Positions 8,765 to 17,544 of a stretch of DNA of 64,000 nt are shown here, piece by piece. Position numbers and translations under genes: made by a program. The notes beneath the pieces are model-generated. The model was not told the origin of the DNA, did no database searches, and saw nothing but the letters and a program-made list of their open reading frames with translations. Source of the stretch: Fuerstiella sp. (GTDB lineage: Bacteria > Planctomycetota > Planctomycetia > Planctomycetales > Planctomycetaceae); contig JAKVAY010000052.1 of assembly GCA_022447185.1 (NCBI GenBank), forward strand, positions 1-64,000, written 5' to 3'. The stretch's first letter is position 1. Each line of letters opens with the position of its first letter.

Positions 8765-10126
8765 TCACTCGTCCGAATCCAGTAAGCCCGGATAGTTTCG
8801 CATGATCAAATGTGAGTCAATTTTCTGAACCAGATCCAGTGCAACTGACACGATAATGAGCAGGCCGGTCCCACCAAAGAACTGTGCCGCCCGGAAATCA
8901 CCGTTCGTTAACGTCGTCGAGATGATCGTTGGTATTACGGCGATGATCGCCAAAAATGCGGCCCCCGCATAAGTGACGCGTGTCATCACCTGTTCCAAAT
9001 GGGTGGCAGTCCGTGTCCCAGGTCGGTAGCCTGGTATAAAACTGCCCATATCCTTCAGATTATCCGACATGTCCTTTGGATTGAAAGTAATTGCAGTCCA
9101 GAAGTAGCAGAAGAAGTAGATCATGATGATGTAGCTTACGTTGTAGACAAAGCCCTGTCCCGGCTGGAATGCACTGGCAATCGTATCCAGGACACGACTC
9201 TCCGGCCAAACCTGAGCAAGCTGACCCAACACAAAAAATGGAAGCAGCAGCAGACTTGATGCAAAAATGATAGGCATTACGCCGGCCTGGTTGACACGCA
9301 AGGGCAACCACTGTCGCTGTCCGCCCATCACCTTTCGACCACGAACGTGTCGAGCGCTTTGCATTGGAATCTTACGCTGTCCCTGGGTAATGAATATCAC
9401 ACATACAATGACCCCAATAAAGACCAGACCCATCACAAGGAGTTTCTCAATTCCCTGTTCTGTACCTATTTGAACTCCACCAAGGCGAATTTTTTGAATC
9501 CACTCTCCGGCAACCGATGGCATCTGAGCCAGAATACCGGCCATGATCAGCAGGCTGATCCCATTTCCAATTCCATAGGTATCAATTTGTTCACCGATCC
9601 ACATGAGGAACACGGTTCCACATGTCATCACGATAGCGCCCAGCAAATACCACGAAGTGCTGTTGTATTCCTGAAGAACCATCGGTTCACCACCAGTTAA
9701 CGTACCCCCTGCAAGTGCCTTGATAATAAAGAAACTTTGCAGCAGGCAGATGACCACTGTTGCATATCGCGTATATTCATTAATTCGACGGCGCCCGGAC
9801 TCTCCCTCTTTCTGCAACTGTTCGAGTGGTGGATACACTGTTCCCAACAGCTGAAAAACGATCGACGCCGTGATGTACGGCATGATGCCCAGACCAAACA
9901 ACGAACCATTCGTCAGGCTGGAGGCGGAAAACAAAGACATCATCTGCAAAACACCTTGCAGCCCGTCCTGGCCAGCGTTTTCCAGTGTCTTGCGAATCCC
10001 CTCGTGATTGATAAAGGGCAGCGTAATATGAAACCCAAGGCGATAGATTCCCAGCAGACCTACAGTCAGCAGAATCTTTCGCCAAAGCTCGGGCACTCGC
10101 CAGATTGCTGCGAGCCGTGAAAACAT
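8765..10126 (-). CDS. secY: Preprotein translocase subunit SecY
   Basis: SecY is the channel of the Sec translocon in the inner membrane. The 453-residue protein has about ten hydrophobic segments, the early plug-region segment ITLPFINHEG, LGIMPYITASIVFQLLG (near 80-96), and RHVRGRKVMGGQRQWLPLRVN in the cytosolic loop used by ribosomes and SecA. It follows rplO by 28 bases, the standard spc-operon order. A spacer of 173 bases separates it from rpmJ. adk, map and infA, which often follow secY, are not here. Confidence 0.97.
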   Translation of the reverse strand: MFSRLAAIWRVPELWRKILLTVGLLGIYRLGFHITLPFINHEGIRKTLENAGQDGLQGVLQMMSLFSASSLTNGSLFGLGIMPYITASIVFQLLGTVYPPLEQLQKEGESGRRRINEYTRYATVVICLLQSFFIIKALAGGTLTGGEPMVLQEYNSTSWYLLGAIVMTCGTVFLMWIGEQIDTYGIGNGISLLIMAGILAQMPSVAGEWIQKIRLGGVQIGTEQGIEKLLVMGLVFIGVIVCVIFITQGQRKIPMQSARHVRGRKVMGGQRQWLPLRVNQAGVMPIIFASSLLLLPFFVLGQLAQVWPESRVLDTIASAFQPGQGFVYNVSYIIMIYFFCYFWTAITFNPKDMSDNLKDMGSFIPGYRPGTRTATHLEQVMTRVTYAGAAFLAIIAVIPTIISTTLTNGDFRAAQFFGGTGLLIIVSVALDLVQKIDSHLIMRNYPGLLDSDE

Positions 10127-10154
10127 AATGGGGTGCCTCCGAAATCCCGATCCG

Positions 10155-10631
10155 TCAGTTTTTCGGGCTCAAACGGTCCGTTGCCGAAATCCGTTCAAAC
10201 CTGCCTCCAGCGGCGACAATAACGGCCTCCGCACTTTGTGAAAAACGGTGAGCTTTCACTGTCAGTTTTTTGGTCAGCTGTCCGTCACCCAGCACTTTCA
10301 GAACATCGAACCGACTGGGAATCATCCCGCGTGCCACAAGCGACTCGGCAGTCACGTCCGCACCGTCGTCAAACGCCTTGTCCAACTGCCCAACATTGAC
10401 AATAACCACTGTATCAGCAAATGCACGGTTGTTAAAACCACGTTTCGCCACGCGGCGAAACAGCGGCATCTGGCCACCTTCAAACCCACGGCGACGACTA
10501 GACCCGGAACGGCTGAAGTAGCCCTTGTGACCGCGGCCGGACGTCTTACCGTGTCCCGATCCTGTCCCGCGCCCGATCCGCTTCCGTTTCCGGTATTTTT
10601 GAATCCCGGTATGTACATCGTTCAGAATCAT
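10155..10631 (-). CDS. rplO: 50S ribosomal protein L15
   Basis: L15 is a late-assembly 50S protein. The N-terminal basic arm [20 protein letters not shown] (residues 13-32) and [17 protein letters not shown] are typical. Length is 158. Its ATG overlaps the rpsE stop in the string TAATG, so translation is probably coupled. rpmD (L30), which normally lies between rpsE and rplO, is missing; there is no room for it. Confidence 0.97.
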   Translation of the reverse strand: MILNDVHTGIQKYRKRKRIGRGTGSGHGKTSGRGHKGYFSRSGSSRRRGFEGGQMPLFRRVAKRGFNNRAFADTVVIVNVGQLDKAFDDGADVTAESLVARGMIPSRFDVLKVLGDGQLTKKLTVKAHRFSQSAEAVIVAAGGRFERISATDRLSPKN

Positions 10632-11113
10632 TACAGCGACACCCCGCGCAATCGAGCAACCTCTTCTTTTGTTCGTAACTGACCCAGTGCATCAAACGTG
10701 GCTTTCACCAGGTTCAACGGGTTCGTTGAACCAAAACTCTTCGTCAGAATATCGGTCACGCCCGCGGCTTCCAGGACGGCACGGACACAGGCACCAGCGA
10801 TCACACCCGTTCCTGGTCGGGCGGGAAGGAGTAGAACTCGTGATGCTCGGAAGCGACCGACAACCTGGTGAGGAACGGTCGTCTCTACCAATGGGACCTT
10901 GCGCTGAGAGCGATTGGACGCTTTCGTTGCCTTTTCGACTGCCAGCGGTACTTCAACAGCTTTTCCGTATCCGTACCCGACACGACCGTTCCGATCGCCG
11001 GTCACAACGAGGGCTGCAAAGCTAAATCGACGCCCACCTTTAACGACACATGCACATCGTCGAATCTGAACGACTGTTTCCGCCGTTTCATTTCGTGTTT
11101 CAACTATCGACAT
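10631..11113 (-). CDS. rpsE: 30S ribosomal protein S5
   Basis: S5 acts in decoding fidelity and mRNA unwinding at the 30S entry. The 160-residue product shows the double-stranded-RNA-binding fold segment [18 protein letters not shown] (about 23-40) and the conserved [20 protein letters not shown]. The loop [15 protein letters not shown] differs a little from the usual GRFGAGRVLLKPA. The stop codon overlaps the rplO start by one base. It follows rplR by 58 bases. Confidence 0.97.
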   Translation of the reverse strand: MSIVETRNETAETVVQIRRCACVVKGGRRFSFAALVVTGDRNGRVGYGYGKAVEVPLAVEKATKASNRSQRKVPLVETTVPHQVVGRFRASRVLLLPARPGTGVIAGACVRAVLEAAGVTDILTKSFGSTNPLNLVKATFDALGQLRTKEEVARLRGVSL

Positions 11114-11171
11114 TATTCACCTCTGTTTCCAACCCAAACCGACACAACATCTGCCGAATGACCGTCCACGG

Positions 11172-11543
11172 TCAGAATGTGAGACCAGCTTCACGCGCCG
11201 CATCGGCCAGTGCAGCAACACGACCGTGATATCTGAATGAACCTCGATCCAGTACGACTTTCGAAATCCCTTTCTCCTGGGCACGTTCAGCAATCAGCTG
11301 ACCCACTTTTGATGCGGATTTTCGGTCTGACGCCACTTTCCCGGGACCTGCTACAACCGTTTCTATGGTACTCGCAGCTACGACGGTATGACCGGTTTCG
11401 TCGTCGATGACCTGAGCATAGATATGCCGGTTACTGCGGAATACAGAAAGCCGCAAGCGCCCATGTGCATCACGTCGAACACGATTTCGCACGCGGAAGC
11501 CGCGTCGAACCGCTCGCTTGATCAATTGTTTTTCAGCTTTCAT
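11172..11543 (-). CDS. rplR: 50S ribosomal protein L18
   Basis: L18 binds 5S rRNA in the central protuberance. The 123-residue product from the ATG at 11541-11543 starts [20 protein letters not shown], and ends with [20 protein letters not shown] (residues 99-118), a family hallmark. A longer frame exists upstream, but its 13 extra residues are not L18-like. A 246-base spacer separates it from rplF, unusually long for this operon. Confidence 0.96.
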   Translation of the reverse strand: MKAEKQLIKRAVRRGFRVRNRVRRDAHGRLRLSVFRSNRHIYAQVIDDETGHTVVAASTIETVVAGPGKVASDRKSASKVGQLIAERAQEKGISKVVLDRGSFRYHGRVAALADAAREAGLTF

Positions 11544-11789
11544 TGTTTCACAACCACATGATCGTTCAGAAACGAAATTCACCGTTTCCGATGCAGCTTT
11601 TAACTGATCAGTACGGACTGATTTTCAGCATCAGCTCCCCTGAGCGGGTAGTCTAATGCTCCTAATGCGGCATTGCCGCAACCCTAATACGAGTTACCGT
11701 CTTCCGATACACCGATGGTCGCTTTGAATTCACGCAAACCGTAAAAATTCGCACCAAAAGACTCTCATCACATTAACAAAACAGTCCAG
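11544..11789. other. Long spacer between rplF and rplR with a small inverted repeat
   Basis: The 246 bases hold no gene I can support. At 11666-11680 the sequence TGCGGCATTGCCGCA is a perfect inverted repeat with a 1-5 base loop. Short repeats of CTAATGC flank it. There is no T-run, so it is not a clear terminator. A ribosomal-protein binding site or internal processing site is possible, without proof. Confidence 0.4.
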
Positions 11790-12338
11790 CTACTTGGAGC
11801 CAAAGGCTTTGCCGGCTTTGCGACGCACCTGTTCGTTCTCGTAGCGAATCCCCTTACCCTTGTAAGGTTCAGGCGGACGGACAGATCGCACCTCTGCGGC
11901 AAACTGTCCCGCTGCCTGTTTATCGCAGCTTCGGACAATAACCGAAGTTTGACTTGGTACATCCACCGTAACCAGCGGAGGGACATCCAGTACCACGGTA
12001 TTGGCAAATCCAACCTGCAGTGACAGCTTGCTGCCGTCAAGACTGGCGTTGTAACCAACCCCCACGACGGTCAGTCTGCGTTCGAACGGTTGCACAACAC
12101 CCGTGATCATGTTTTGAATGAGACTGCGAGTCAATCCGTGCAGAGCGCGGCTTTCGCGAGAATCATCCGGTCGTTTCACACGGACAGCTTTACCGTCATC
12201 TTCCACTTCGATGGCCATGCTGGAATGTGCGGAAAGCGTCAGCTCACCCTTCGGCCCTTTCACGGCGACATTTGATCCGGTTATTGCGACTTGCACACCG
12301 TCCGGCACATCAATTGGTTTCTTACCGATTCGTGACAT
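11790..12338 (-). CDS. rplF: 50S ribosomal protein L6
   Basis: L6 lies near the factor-binding site of the 50S subunit. The 182-residue product starts MSRIGKKPIDVPDGVQVAI and contains VVGVGYNASLDGSKLSLQVG (around residue 85-105) and the C-terminal RPPEPYKGKGIRYENEQVRR. The start at 12336-12338 gives the universal N-terminus; upstream in-frame codons add 32 unrelated residues. It follows rpsH by 142 bases. Confidence 0.97.
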   Translation of the reverse strand: MSRIGKKPIDVPDGVQVAITGSNVAVKGPKGELTLSAHSSMAIEVEDDGKAVRVKRPDDSRESRALHGLTRSLIQNMITGVVQPFERRLTVVGVGYNASLDGSKLSLQVGFANTVVLDVPPLVTVDVPSQTSVIVRSCDKQAAGQFAAEVRSVRPPEPYKGKGIRYENEQVRRKAGKAFGSK

Positions 12339-12480
12339 TGCACCATTAACCGTTTCAACAGACCTAACGCGGATTGACCGCAACCAAATTCGAGCTAACA
12401 CCCGGAAACATTTCCCGCTGGTCGCTCCAGACACCTAACTTGACTTCAATATGTTTTCTGAAACAAGCAGTACGAGCTTC

Positions 12481-12876
12481 CTACCACAGTTGACACAACA
12501 ACTCACCACCTACACTCTGCTGACGAGCTTCCCGGTTACTCAACAGTCCTTTGGGTGTCGACAGCACTGAAATTCCGGTTCCCTGTCGCACCTCCCTTAA
12601 TTCACGTACTCCAACGTACACACGCCGCCCTGGCTTACTTAACCGTTCTATATGTTCGATCAGATGTTCGCCGTTCGGGCCGTACTTCAGATTGATTCGA
12701 AGCGTGGAGACCGGCTCGCCTTCTATCACTTCAGAATCCCATACGTAGCCCTCTCGGTGCAACACTTCCGCCAGTCGCATTTTCATCTTCGACAGGGGCA
12801 TATCTACAAACGGCCGTTCGACGCGGACAGCGTTGCGGATCCTTGTCAGAAAATCAGCTATGGGATCAGTCATCAT
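12481..12876 (-). CDS. rpsH: 30S ribosomal protein S8
   Basis: S8 binds the central domain of 16S rRNA and in many bacteria represses the spc operon. The 131-residue sequence starts MMTDPIADFLTRIRNAV and ends with REVRQGTGISVLSTPKGLLS plus SVGGELLCQLW, as in the family. Either of the first two Met codons could be the start. It lies between rpsN and rplF. Whether S8 still autoregulates here cannot be seen. Confidence 0.97.
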   Translation of the reverse strand: MMTDPIADFLTRIRNAVRVERPFVDMPLSKMKMRLAEVLHREGYVWDSEVIEGEPVSTLRINLKYGPNGEHLIEHIERLSKPGRRVYVGVRELREVRQGTGISVLSTPKGLLSNREARQQSVGGELLCQLW

Positions 12877-12917
12877 TGAAGAGTCACCATTTCAACAGCA
12901 TGCGTCGCCACTGACGA

Positions 12918-13103
12918 CTACCAGCTGGCCTTTCTTGCACCCGGAACCAAACCGTCCAGACACAGATTGCGAAAACAGATTCGACAGACCTTAAATTTTC
13001 TGTAGACGGCGCGAGGCCTTCCGCACATAACGCATCTTCGCTCAATCCGAGATCCGTACTTCGGCGTCCGCTTCGTTTTTTCGATCTTTGCCTTACTGGC
13101 CAT
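12918..13103 (-). CDS. rpsN: 30S ribosomal protein S14, zinc-binding short type
   Basis: The 61-residue length is that of the short zinc type of S14. CVMC at residues 24-27 and CRIC about 15 residues later form the two CxxC pairs, flanking [12 protein letters not shown]. The C-terminus [11 protein letters not shown] is typical. An additional Cys occurs in RNLCLDG. The gene is 14 bases from rplE and 41 from rpsH, the usual order. Confidence 0.97.
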   Translation of the reverse strand: MASKAKIEKTKRTPKYGSRIERRCVMCGRPRAVYRKFKVCRICFRNLCLDGLVPGARKASW

Positions 13104-13117
13104 AACTCAATCTTCTG

Positions 13118-13666
13118 CTAACTATCCAGACTCTTAAAGGGCATCCCAAACGCCTTCAACAGAAGACGTCCTTCATCATCATTGGGTGCGGTCGTCACCA
13201 TTGTGATATTCATACCCTGTGGCTGTCCCACAGTCTCAGGATCGATTTCTGGAAATACGAGCTGCTCTGACAACCCACAATTGTAGTTCCCGCGTCCGTC
13301 AAACGAACGGGGATTCAAACCGCGAAAGTCACGAACTCGAGGCAATGCCAATGTGATCAGACGCTCCAGGAATTCATACATTCGTTTTCCGCGTAGCGTA
13401 ACACGGCAACCAATTGGCATTCCCTGGCGCAATCGAAATGCAGAGATCGACTTTCTGGCCCGGCACACCTGAGCTTTTTGACCCGACAACTGAGTCAAGT
13501 GTCCAATTGCCGAATCCAGGCGTTTGCGATCCTGAACTGCTTCACCGACACCCATACTGACCACGATCTTTTCAAGTCGTGGCAGAGCAAGAGCGTTCTT
13601 TCGGCCAAGCTCCGTCCGCAGCTCACCGATAATCCGTGTTTTATATTCATCGAGCAGACGAGCCAT
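13118..13666 (-). CDS. rplE: 50S ribosomal protein L5
   Basis: L5 binds 5S rRNA and contacts the P-site tRNA. Length is 182. LPRLEKIVVSMGVGEAVQDR (residues 28-47), FRLRQGMPIGCRVTLRGKRM (about 93-112) and FDGRGNYNCGLSEQLVFPEI are family segments. In nearly all bacteria rplX (L24) precedes rplE; here only 46 bases separate rplE from rplN, so L24 is absent from the locus. Confidence 0.97.
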   Translation of the reverse strand: MARLLDEYKTRIIGELRTELGRKNALALPRLEKIVVSMGVGEAVQDRKRLDSAIGHLTQLSGQKAQVCRARKSISAFRLRQGMPIGCRVTLRGKRMYEFLERLITLALPRVRDFRGLNPRSFDGRGNYNCGLSEQLVFPEIDPETVGQPQGMNITMVTTAPNDDEGRLLLKAFGMPFKSLDS

Positions 13667-13712
13667 CGTTCACCAACTCACTACCGAACGCAGATACCGA
13701 ATCGAATCCCGG

Positions 13713-14081
13713 TCAGACCACTTCGCTGGCCAGGCTGATAATCTTCATATAATTTCGATCACGCAACTCTCGCGCAACCGCCCCGAAAATTCGGGTTCCT
13801 CGTGGGTTTCCGTCATTATCGACCAATACAACGGCGTTACGATCAAACCGAACATAACTTCCGTCGTCACGTCGACTTGCCTTGCGACATCGTACGACCA
13901 CGCCCCGAACAACCGATCCGGATTTGACAGCACTCCCGGGCAGACTTTTTTGCACGCTCAGAACCACGACATCGCCCAAGCCCGCATATCGCCGTCGGGT
14001 CCCACCCAGGACTTTGATACAGCGTACGAGCTTTGCGCCGGAATTGTCTGCCACATCCAGTACTGTCTGCATCTGAATCAT
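13713..14081 (-). CDS. rplN: 50S ribosomal protein L14
   Basis: L14 lies at the subunit interface, where the silencing factor RsfS binds. The 122-residue product starts [20 protein letters not shown] and has [19 protein letters not shown] and [20 protein letters not shown] (residues 78-97). Length is exact for the family. It follows rpsQ after a 154-base spacer that contains a perfect hairpin (listed separately), and it is followed directly by rplE rather than rplX. Confidence 0.97.
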   Translation of the reverse strand: MIQMQTVLDVADNSGAKLVRCIKVLGGTRRRYAGLGDVVVLSVQKSLPGSAVKSGSVVRGVVVRCRKASRRDDGSYVRFDRNAVVLVDNDGNPRGTRIFGAVARELRDRNYMKIISLASEVV

Positions 14082-14167
14082 GGAATTTACCTCACTGCCG
14101 AACCAACCCAGTCACGCAGCACTGTTCATTAAGTTGACGCACTGAAGAACACTTCGAGTTGATCGAA

Positions 14168-14191
14168 CCCGGCTCAGCGCCAACTGCCGGG
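14168..14191 (-). other. Hairpin in the rpsQ-rplN spacer
   Basis: CCCGGC and GCCGGG form a perfect 6-base stem around a 12-base loop, in a spacer that is unusually long for an S10 operon. No T-run follows, so termination is not implied. A translational control or RNA processing role is conceivable. Confidence 0.35.
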
Positions 14192-14235
14192 ACAAAACTA
14201 ATTTCTTTTCCATTTCGCGACAGACCGAGCCAAAC

Positions 14236-14559
14236 TCAATCGTGTCCACTGGATTCCTGTTCCGATTCACGAGCAGCCGCTGCATCCACTTCGCCGGCGG
14301 CCACCGCAGCATCACTGGCCGCCTGAACTACTTTCACCAATTGCCAGCGCTTCGTCTTTGAAACCGGCGGCGACTCTATAATTTCCACCAAGTCACCCAT
14401 GCGTCCTGTATTCTCAGGATCGTGAACTTGGCACCCCATTCGCGATCGTACAATTTTCCCGTACTTGCGATGACGGAATCGACGTTCAATATCGACACGC
14501 AACGTCTTATCACGCCTGTCGCTCGTTACCGTGCCACGGAGAACTCTTTTCATCGCCAA
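14236..14559 (-). CDS. rpsQ: 30S ribosomal protein S17 with Ala/Glu-rich tail
   Basis: S17 is an OB-fold protein that binds the 5' domain of 16S rRNA. Residues 1-80 contain RVLRGTVTSDRRDKTLRVDI and KYGKIVRSRMGCQVHDPENT, both typical. The protein has 107 residues against about 85 usually. The extra C-terminal part from about residue 84 is rich in Ala, Glu and Ser and likely unstructured. The start may be Met1 or Met3. It follows rpmC by 29 bases. Confidence 0.96.
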   Translation of the reverse strand: MAMKRVLRGTVTSDRRDKTLRVDIERRFRHRKYGKIVRSRMGCQVHDPENTGRMGDLVEIIESPPVSKTKRWQLVKVVQAASDAAVAAGEVDAAAARESEQESSGHD

Positions 14560-14588
14560 CAGTTGCTTTACAAACAGAACCCAGAAAC

Positions 14589-14801
14589 CTACTGATCGGC
14601 GACGCCGCCGGCCAGTTCACGTTCGCGTTGAATTGTCTTGATCCGGGCAACCGTCTGCCGAAGCTTCCGTATATTGCTCGGTGTGTCATTTCTTTCCGTT
14701 GCTGACTGAAACCGAATGCGAAAAAGTGACTGCTGAGCTTCGCGCAGTTCGTGCACTATTTGCTCTTCAGACATTTCCCGCAGTACCTCTACTGTCGCCA
14801 T
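14589..14801 (-). CDS. rpmC: 50S ribosomal protein L29
   Basis: L29 is a two-helix protein at the polypeptide exit. The 70-residue sequence starts MATVEVLREMSEEQIVHELR and contains LFRIRFQSATERNDTPSNIR and ARIKTIQRERE, matching the family. It lies between rplP and rpsQ in the usual S10-operon order, with 29-base spacers on each side. Confidence 0.95.
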   Translation of the reverse strand: MATVEVLREMSEEQIVHELREAQQSLFRIRFQSATERNDTPSNIRKLRQTVARIKTIQRERELAGGVADQ

Positions 14802-14830
14802 GACCTCTTACCTTTCAACCATTTGACAGC

Positions 14831-15253
14831 CTAATGAACCTCCGGACGACGGCTCAGCAACCGAACTCTGACCGGTAGTTTATGTGCCACCCGATTGAAA
14901 CAGTCCCGTGCCGCTTCACGGGAGACCCCCTTCAATTCAAACAATACCGTTCCCGGTTTCACCACAGCGACCCAGCGGTCTGGTTCACCCTTACCTTTAC
15001 CCATCCGGGTTTCGAGTGGTCGAGAGGTCACTGATTTTTGTGGAAAAATTCGAATATAGACTTTGCCGACTCCGCGCACGTACTGAGTTGCCGCAATACG
15101 ACAGGCCTCAATTGTCTGAGCCGTAACATGGCCTGGATCCAGCGACTGGAGGCCAAAATCACCAAAGACAACCGTGTTCCCGCGTGTTGCGTTACCTCTT
15201 ATACGTCCTCTTTGGGCCTTTCGATGCTTGACCCGTTTTGGCATTAGTGCCAT
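14831..15253 (-). CDS. rplP: 50S ribosomal protein L16
   Basis: L16 organises the A-site side of the 50S subunit. The product starts MALMPKRVKHRKAQRGRIRG and includes RIFPQKSVTSRPLETRMGKG and the C-terminal AHKLPVRVRLLSR. The chosen ATG at 15251-15253 has GAGGA nine bases upstream. This start lies inside rpsC, so the two genes overlap by 62 bases; a start at Met4 would still overlap by 53. Residue count is 140, near the family norm. Confidence 0.95.
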   Translation of the reverse strand: MALMPKRVKHRKAQRGRIRGNATRGNTVVFGDFGLQSLDPGHVTAQTIEACRIAATQYVRGVGKVYIRIFPQKSVTSRPLETRMGKGKGEPDRWVAVVKPGTVLFELKGVSREAARDCFNRVAHKLPVRVRLLSRRPEVH

Positions 15254-15893
15254 CTGCTGATTCCTCGTCCGAATAGTCGCCCAGGTCAATCCATACCTTC
15301 ACACCAATAATACCCTGGGAAGTCTTTGCTGCTGTAAAACCGTAGTCGATATGTCGACGAAGTGTTGACAGAGGGATCGAACCTCGACTGGCCTTTTCTT
15401 TGCGAGACATCTCAGCACCGCCCAGACGTCCCGACATTTCTATTTTTACTCCGTGTACACCCGAACTCATAACTTCGTCGAGCGTTTTCTTGATAGCTCT
15501 CCGAAAACTGCCCCGCTTCGATAACTGCTGAGCAACCTTGTCAGCTACCAGCTTGGCATCCCGGTTTGGATTCGCTATTTCAACAATTTTCAGATCCATG
15601 CGGCGTCCGGTCAGATCTTCCAACTCGCCCTTGAGCCTGTCAATCTCCTGTCCCTTGCGACCGATAATGACGCCAGGGCGCGCTGTGAACAAATGAATGA
15701 CCACTTGGTCACGAGTTCTCTCAATCTCCACCCTCGCAATTTCCGCGAACTGATACTTCGTACCGACAAAACTACGAATCTTCAGATCTTCTGCCAGAAG
15801 ATCACCGAATTCCTTCTTGGGCGCATACCAGCGGCTTCGCCAGTTTTCCATCACGCCGATGCGAAACCCGGTAGGCCTGACCTTTTGTCCCAT
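15192..15893 (-). CDS. rpsC: 30S ribosomal protein S3
   Basis: S3 lines the mRNA entry tunnel. The 233-residue protein has the N-terminal MGQKVRPTGFRIGVMENWRS, the KH segment VIIGRKGQEIDRLKGELEDL (about 74-93) and GVHGVKIEMSGRLGGAEMSR. The last 25 residues (DEESADGTNAKTG onward) form a polar tail encoded in the stretch that overlaps rplP. It follows rplV by 34 bases. Confidence 0.97.
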   Translation of the reverse strand: MGQKVRPTGFRIGVMENWRSRWYAPKKEFGDLLAEDLKIRSFVGTKYQFAEIARVEIERTRDQVVIHLFTARPGVIIGRKGQEIDRLKGELEDLTGRRMDLKIVEIANPNRDAKLVADKVAQQLSKRGSFRRAIKKTLDEVMSSGVHGVKIEMSGRLGGAEMSRKEKASRGSIPLSTLRRHIDYGFTAAKTSQGIIGVKVWIDLGDYSDEESADGTNAKTGQASKGPKRTYKR

Positions 15894-15927
15894 TACTCAA
15901 CCTTCTTCCTGCCAGCAGGTGCTGTCA

Positions 15928-16272
15928 CTACCCAAGTTCCGGTGCGTCCACACCAATGTAAATGTGCGCGGTCCGACGTCGAATCGTAAACGCCATTCCG
16001 CGCGCCCGAGGCTGGATTCGTTTCATCATCGGGCCACCATCAACCCGACACTCGAGGATTTTCAATCGATCGGGACTCCGAACCCCGCGGTCTTCCGCGT
16101 TTGCGACAGCACTCTTGAGGACCTGTTCCAGATAACGAGCTCCACGATTTGGCACGAACGCCAGCGCCTGCAAACCCTGCTCCGCTGTCATCCCACGTAC
16201 CAGATCAGCAAACGGACGTACCTTAGTTGCCGAAATCCGTGCGTGTCGATGAATTGCTTTTACCACAGCCAT
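15928..16272 (-). CDS. rplV: 50S ribosomal protein L22
   Basis: L22 lines the nascent-peptide tunnel; its loop is a macrolide-resistance site. The 114-residue product shows RHARISATKVRPFADLVRGM (residues 9-28) and the tunnel loop DGGPMMKRIQPRARGMAF. No insertion or deletion is seen in the loop. It starts two bases after the rpsS stop, so coupling is likely. Confidence 0.96.
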   Translation of the reverse strand: MAVVKAIHRHARISATKVRPFADLVRGMTAEQGLQALAFVPNRGARYLEQVLKSAVANAEDRGVRSPDRLKILECRVDGGPMMKRIQPRARGMAFTIRRRTAHIYIGVDAPELG

Positions 16273-16274
16273 GA

Positions 16275-16544
16275 CTACTTCTTACCTCGGGCACCATGCC
16301 CGCGAAACGTTCGAGTTGCTGAAAATTCACCGAGTTTGTGTCCAACCATATCCTCGGTCACATAAACACTCAGGTGAGCCCGACCGTTGTGAACCAGAAA
16401 CGTGTGTCCAACAAACTCTGGTGAAATCGTACAGCTGCGAGCCCACGTTTTCACGGGTTCCTTACGACCGTCCTCATTAAGCTTTTCCACTTTACGGAGA
16501 AGCTTTGCATCAATGTACGGACCTTTTTTTAATGAACGTGCCAT
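16275..16544 (-). CDS. rpsS: 30S ribosomal protein S19
   Basis: S19 lies in the 30S head near the A-site finger. The 89-residue product starts [20 protein letters not shown] and contains [22 protein letters not shown] and [20 protein letters not shown] in the family order. It follows rplB by 67 bases and almost touches rplV. Confidence 0.97.
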   Translation of the reverse strand: MARSLKKGPYIDAKLLRKVEKLNEDGRKEPVKTWARSCTISPEFVGHTFLVHNGRAHLSVYVTEDMVGHKLGEFSATRTFRGHGARGKK

Positions 16545-16611
16545 TCTCAGCTGCCTTGTGAGCCGGACAGGATCGTGAACCTGTCATAATTCGTGTGTCG
16601 CATTATTGACA

Positions 16612-17469
16612 TCAAACCTTAACTTCTCCGTATCGACGTGACCGGCGACGGCGAACAATCGCCTTGGAAGAGGCTTTGTTCTTCTTTCGAGTCCGACCAC
16701 CTTTTGCCGGCTTTCCGGAAGGACTGCAGGGATGCCTTCCACCGGAATTTCGCCCTTCACCACCACCCATGGGATGAGCAACTGGATTCATAGCCGTACC
16801 ACGAACATGCGGCCGTCTTCCTAACCATCGCTTTCGACCGGCCTTGCCGAGCACAACACTGCTGTGTTCGGAATTGCCGACTTCACCAATTGTTGCCCGA
16901 CAGGCGCTTGGAACACGCCGAACTTCCCCACTGGGCAGCGTTACCTGAGCCCACCGGCCTTCCCGAGCATTCAAAACTGCAGATGCTCCGGCACTCCGGC
17001 ACATCTGTCCCCCTCGACCGGGCTGCATTTCAATATTATGAACTACCGTCCCCAACGGAATCACCGCCAATGGAGCGCAGTTACCTAAATTTGGTTCGAC
17101 CGTCTCTCCGCTTTCAATCACCGCTCCGGCAACCAGACCATCTGGAGCCAGAATATATCGTTTCTCTCCGTCCTGGTATTCAATCAATGCAATCCGACAA
17201 GTCCGATTTGGGTCATATTCAATATGAGTTACCGTTCCCGGAATCCCATCTTTCTTTCGCTTGAAATCGATCATGCGATACAAACGTTTGTGACCACCAC
17301 CCCGATGCCGTGCTGTAATCTTACCCTGATTGTTACGACCACCCCTTTTAGCAGCGCGCTTCGTCAACGACTTCTCTGGACGCTTCTTGCGATCCGTAAG
17401 CTCGGCGAAGTCACTCACAGATGCTCCGCGACGACCTGGAGTGACCGGTTTGTATTGACGAATTCCCAT
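16612..17469 (-). CDS. rplB: 50S ribosomal protein L2
   Basis: L2 is a core 50S protein near the peptidyl-transferase centre. The 285-residue product starts [20 protein letters not shown]. The C-terminal motif reads [18 protein letters not shown]. The universally conserved His (E. coli His229) is present, but the neighbours Asp228 and His231 of the usual NPVDHPHGGGEG are Ala and Met here. The start at 17467-17469 gives the family N-terminus; 13 upstream in-frame residues do not fit. It follows rplW by 75 bases. Confidence 0.97.
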   Translation of the reverse strand: MGIRQYKPVTPGRRGASVSDFAELTDRKKRPEKSLTKRAAKRGGRNNQGKITARHRGGGHKRLYRMIDFKRKKDGIPGTVTHIEYDPNRTCRIALIEYQDGEKRYILAPDGLVAGAVIESGETVEPNLGNCAPLAVIPLGTVVHNIEMQPGRGGQMCRSAGASAVLNAREGRWAQVTLPSGEVRRVPSACRATIGEVGNSEHSSVVLGKAGRKRWLGRRPHVRGTAMNPVAHPMGGGEGRNSGGRHPCSPSGKPAKGGRTRKKNKASSKAIVRRRRSRRYGEVKV

Positions 17470-17544
17470 CACAACTACCCTGAGACATCTGATGGAATGC
17501 CCGCACAACGGCCAAGTGCAACCGTGTGCAAACGACCAAGGTGA

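Noticed and set aside
11680..11780. Short frame in the rplF-rplR gap (GLREFKATIGVSEDGNSY)
   Set aside because: It looks protein-like for about 20 residues but is preceded by tandem stops and has only a TTG start. Too short to support.
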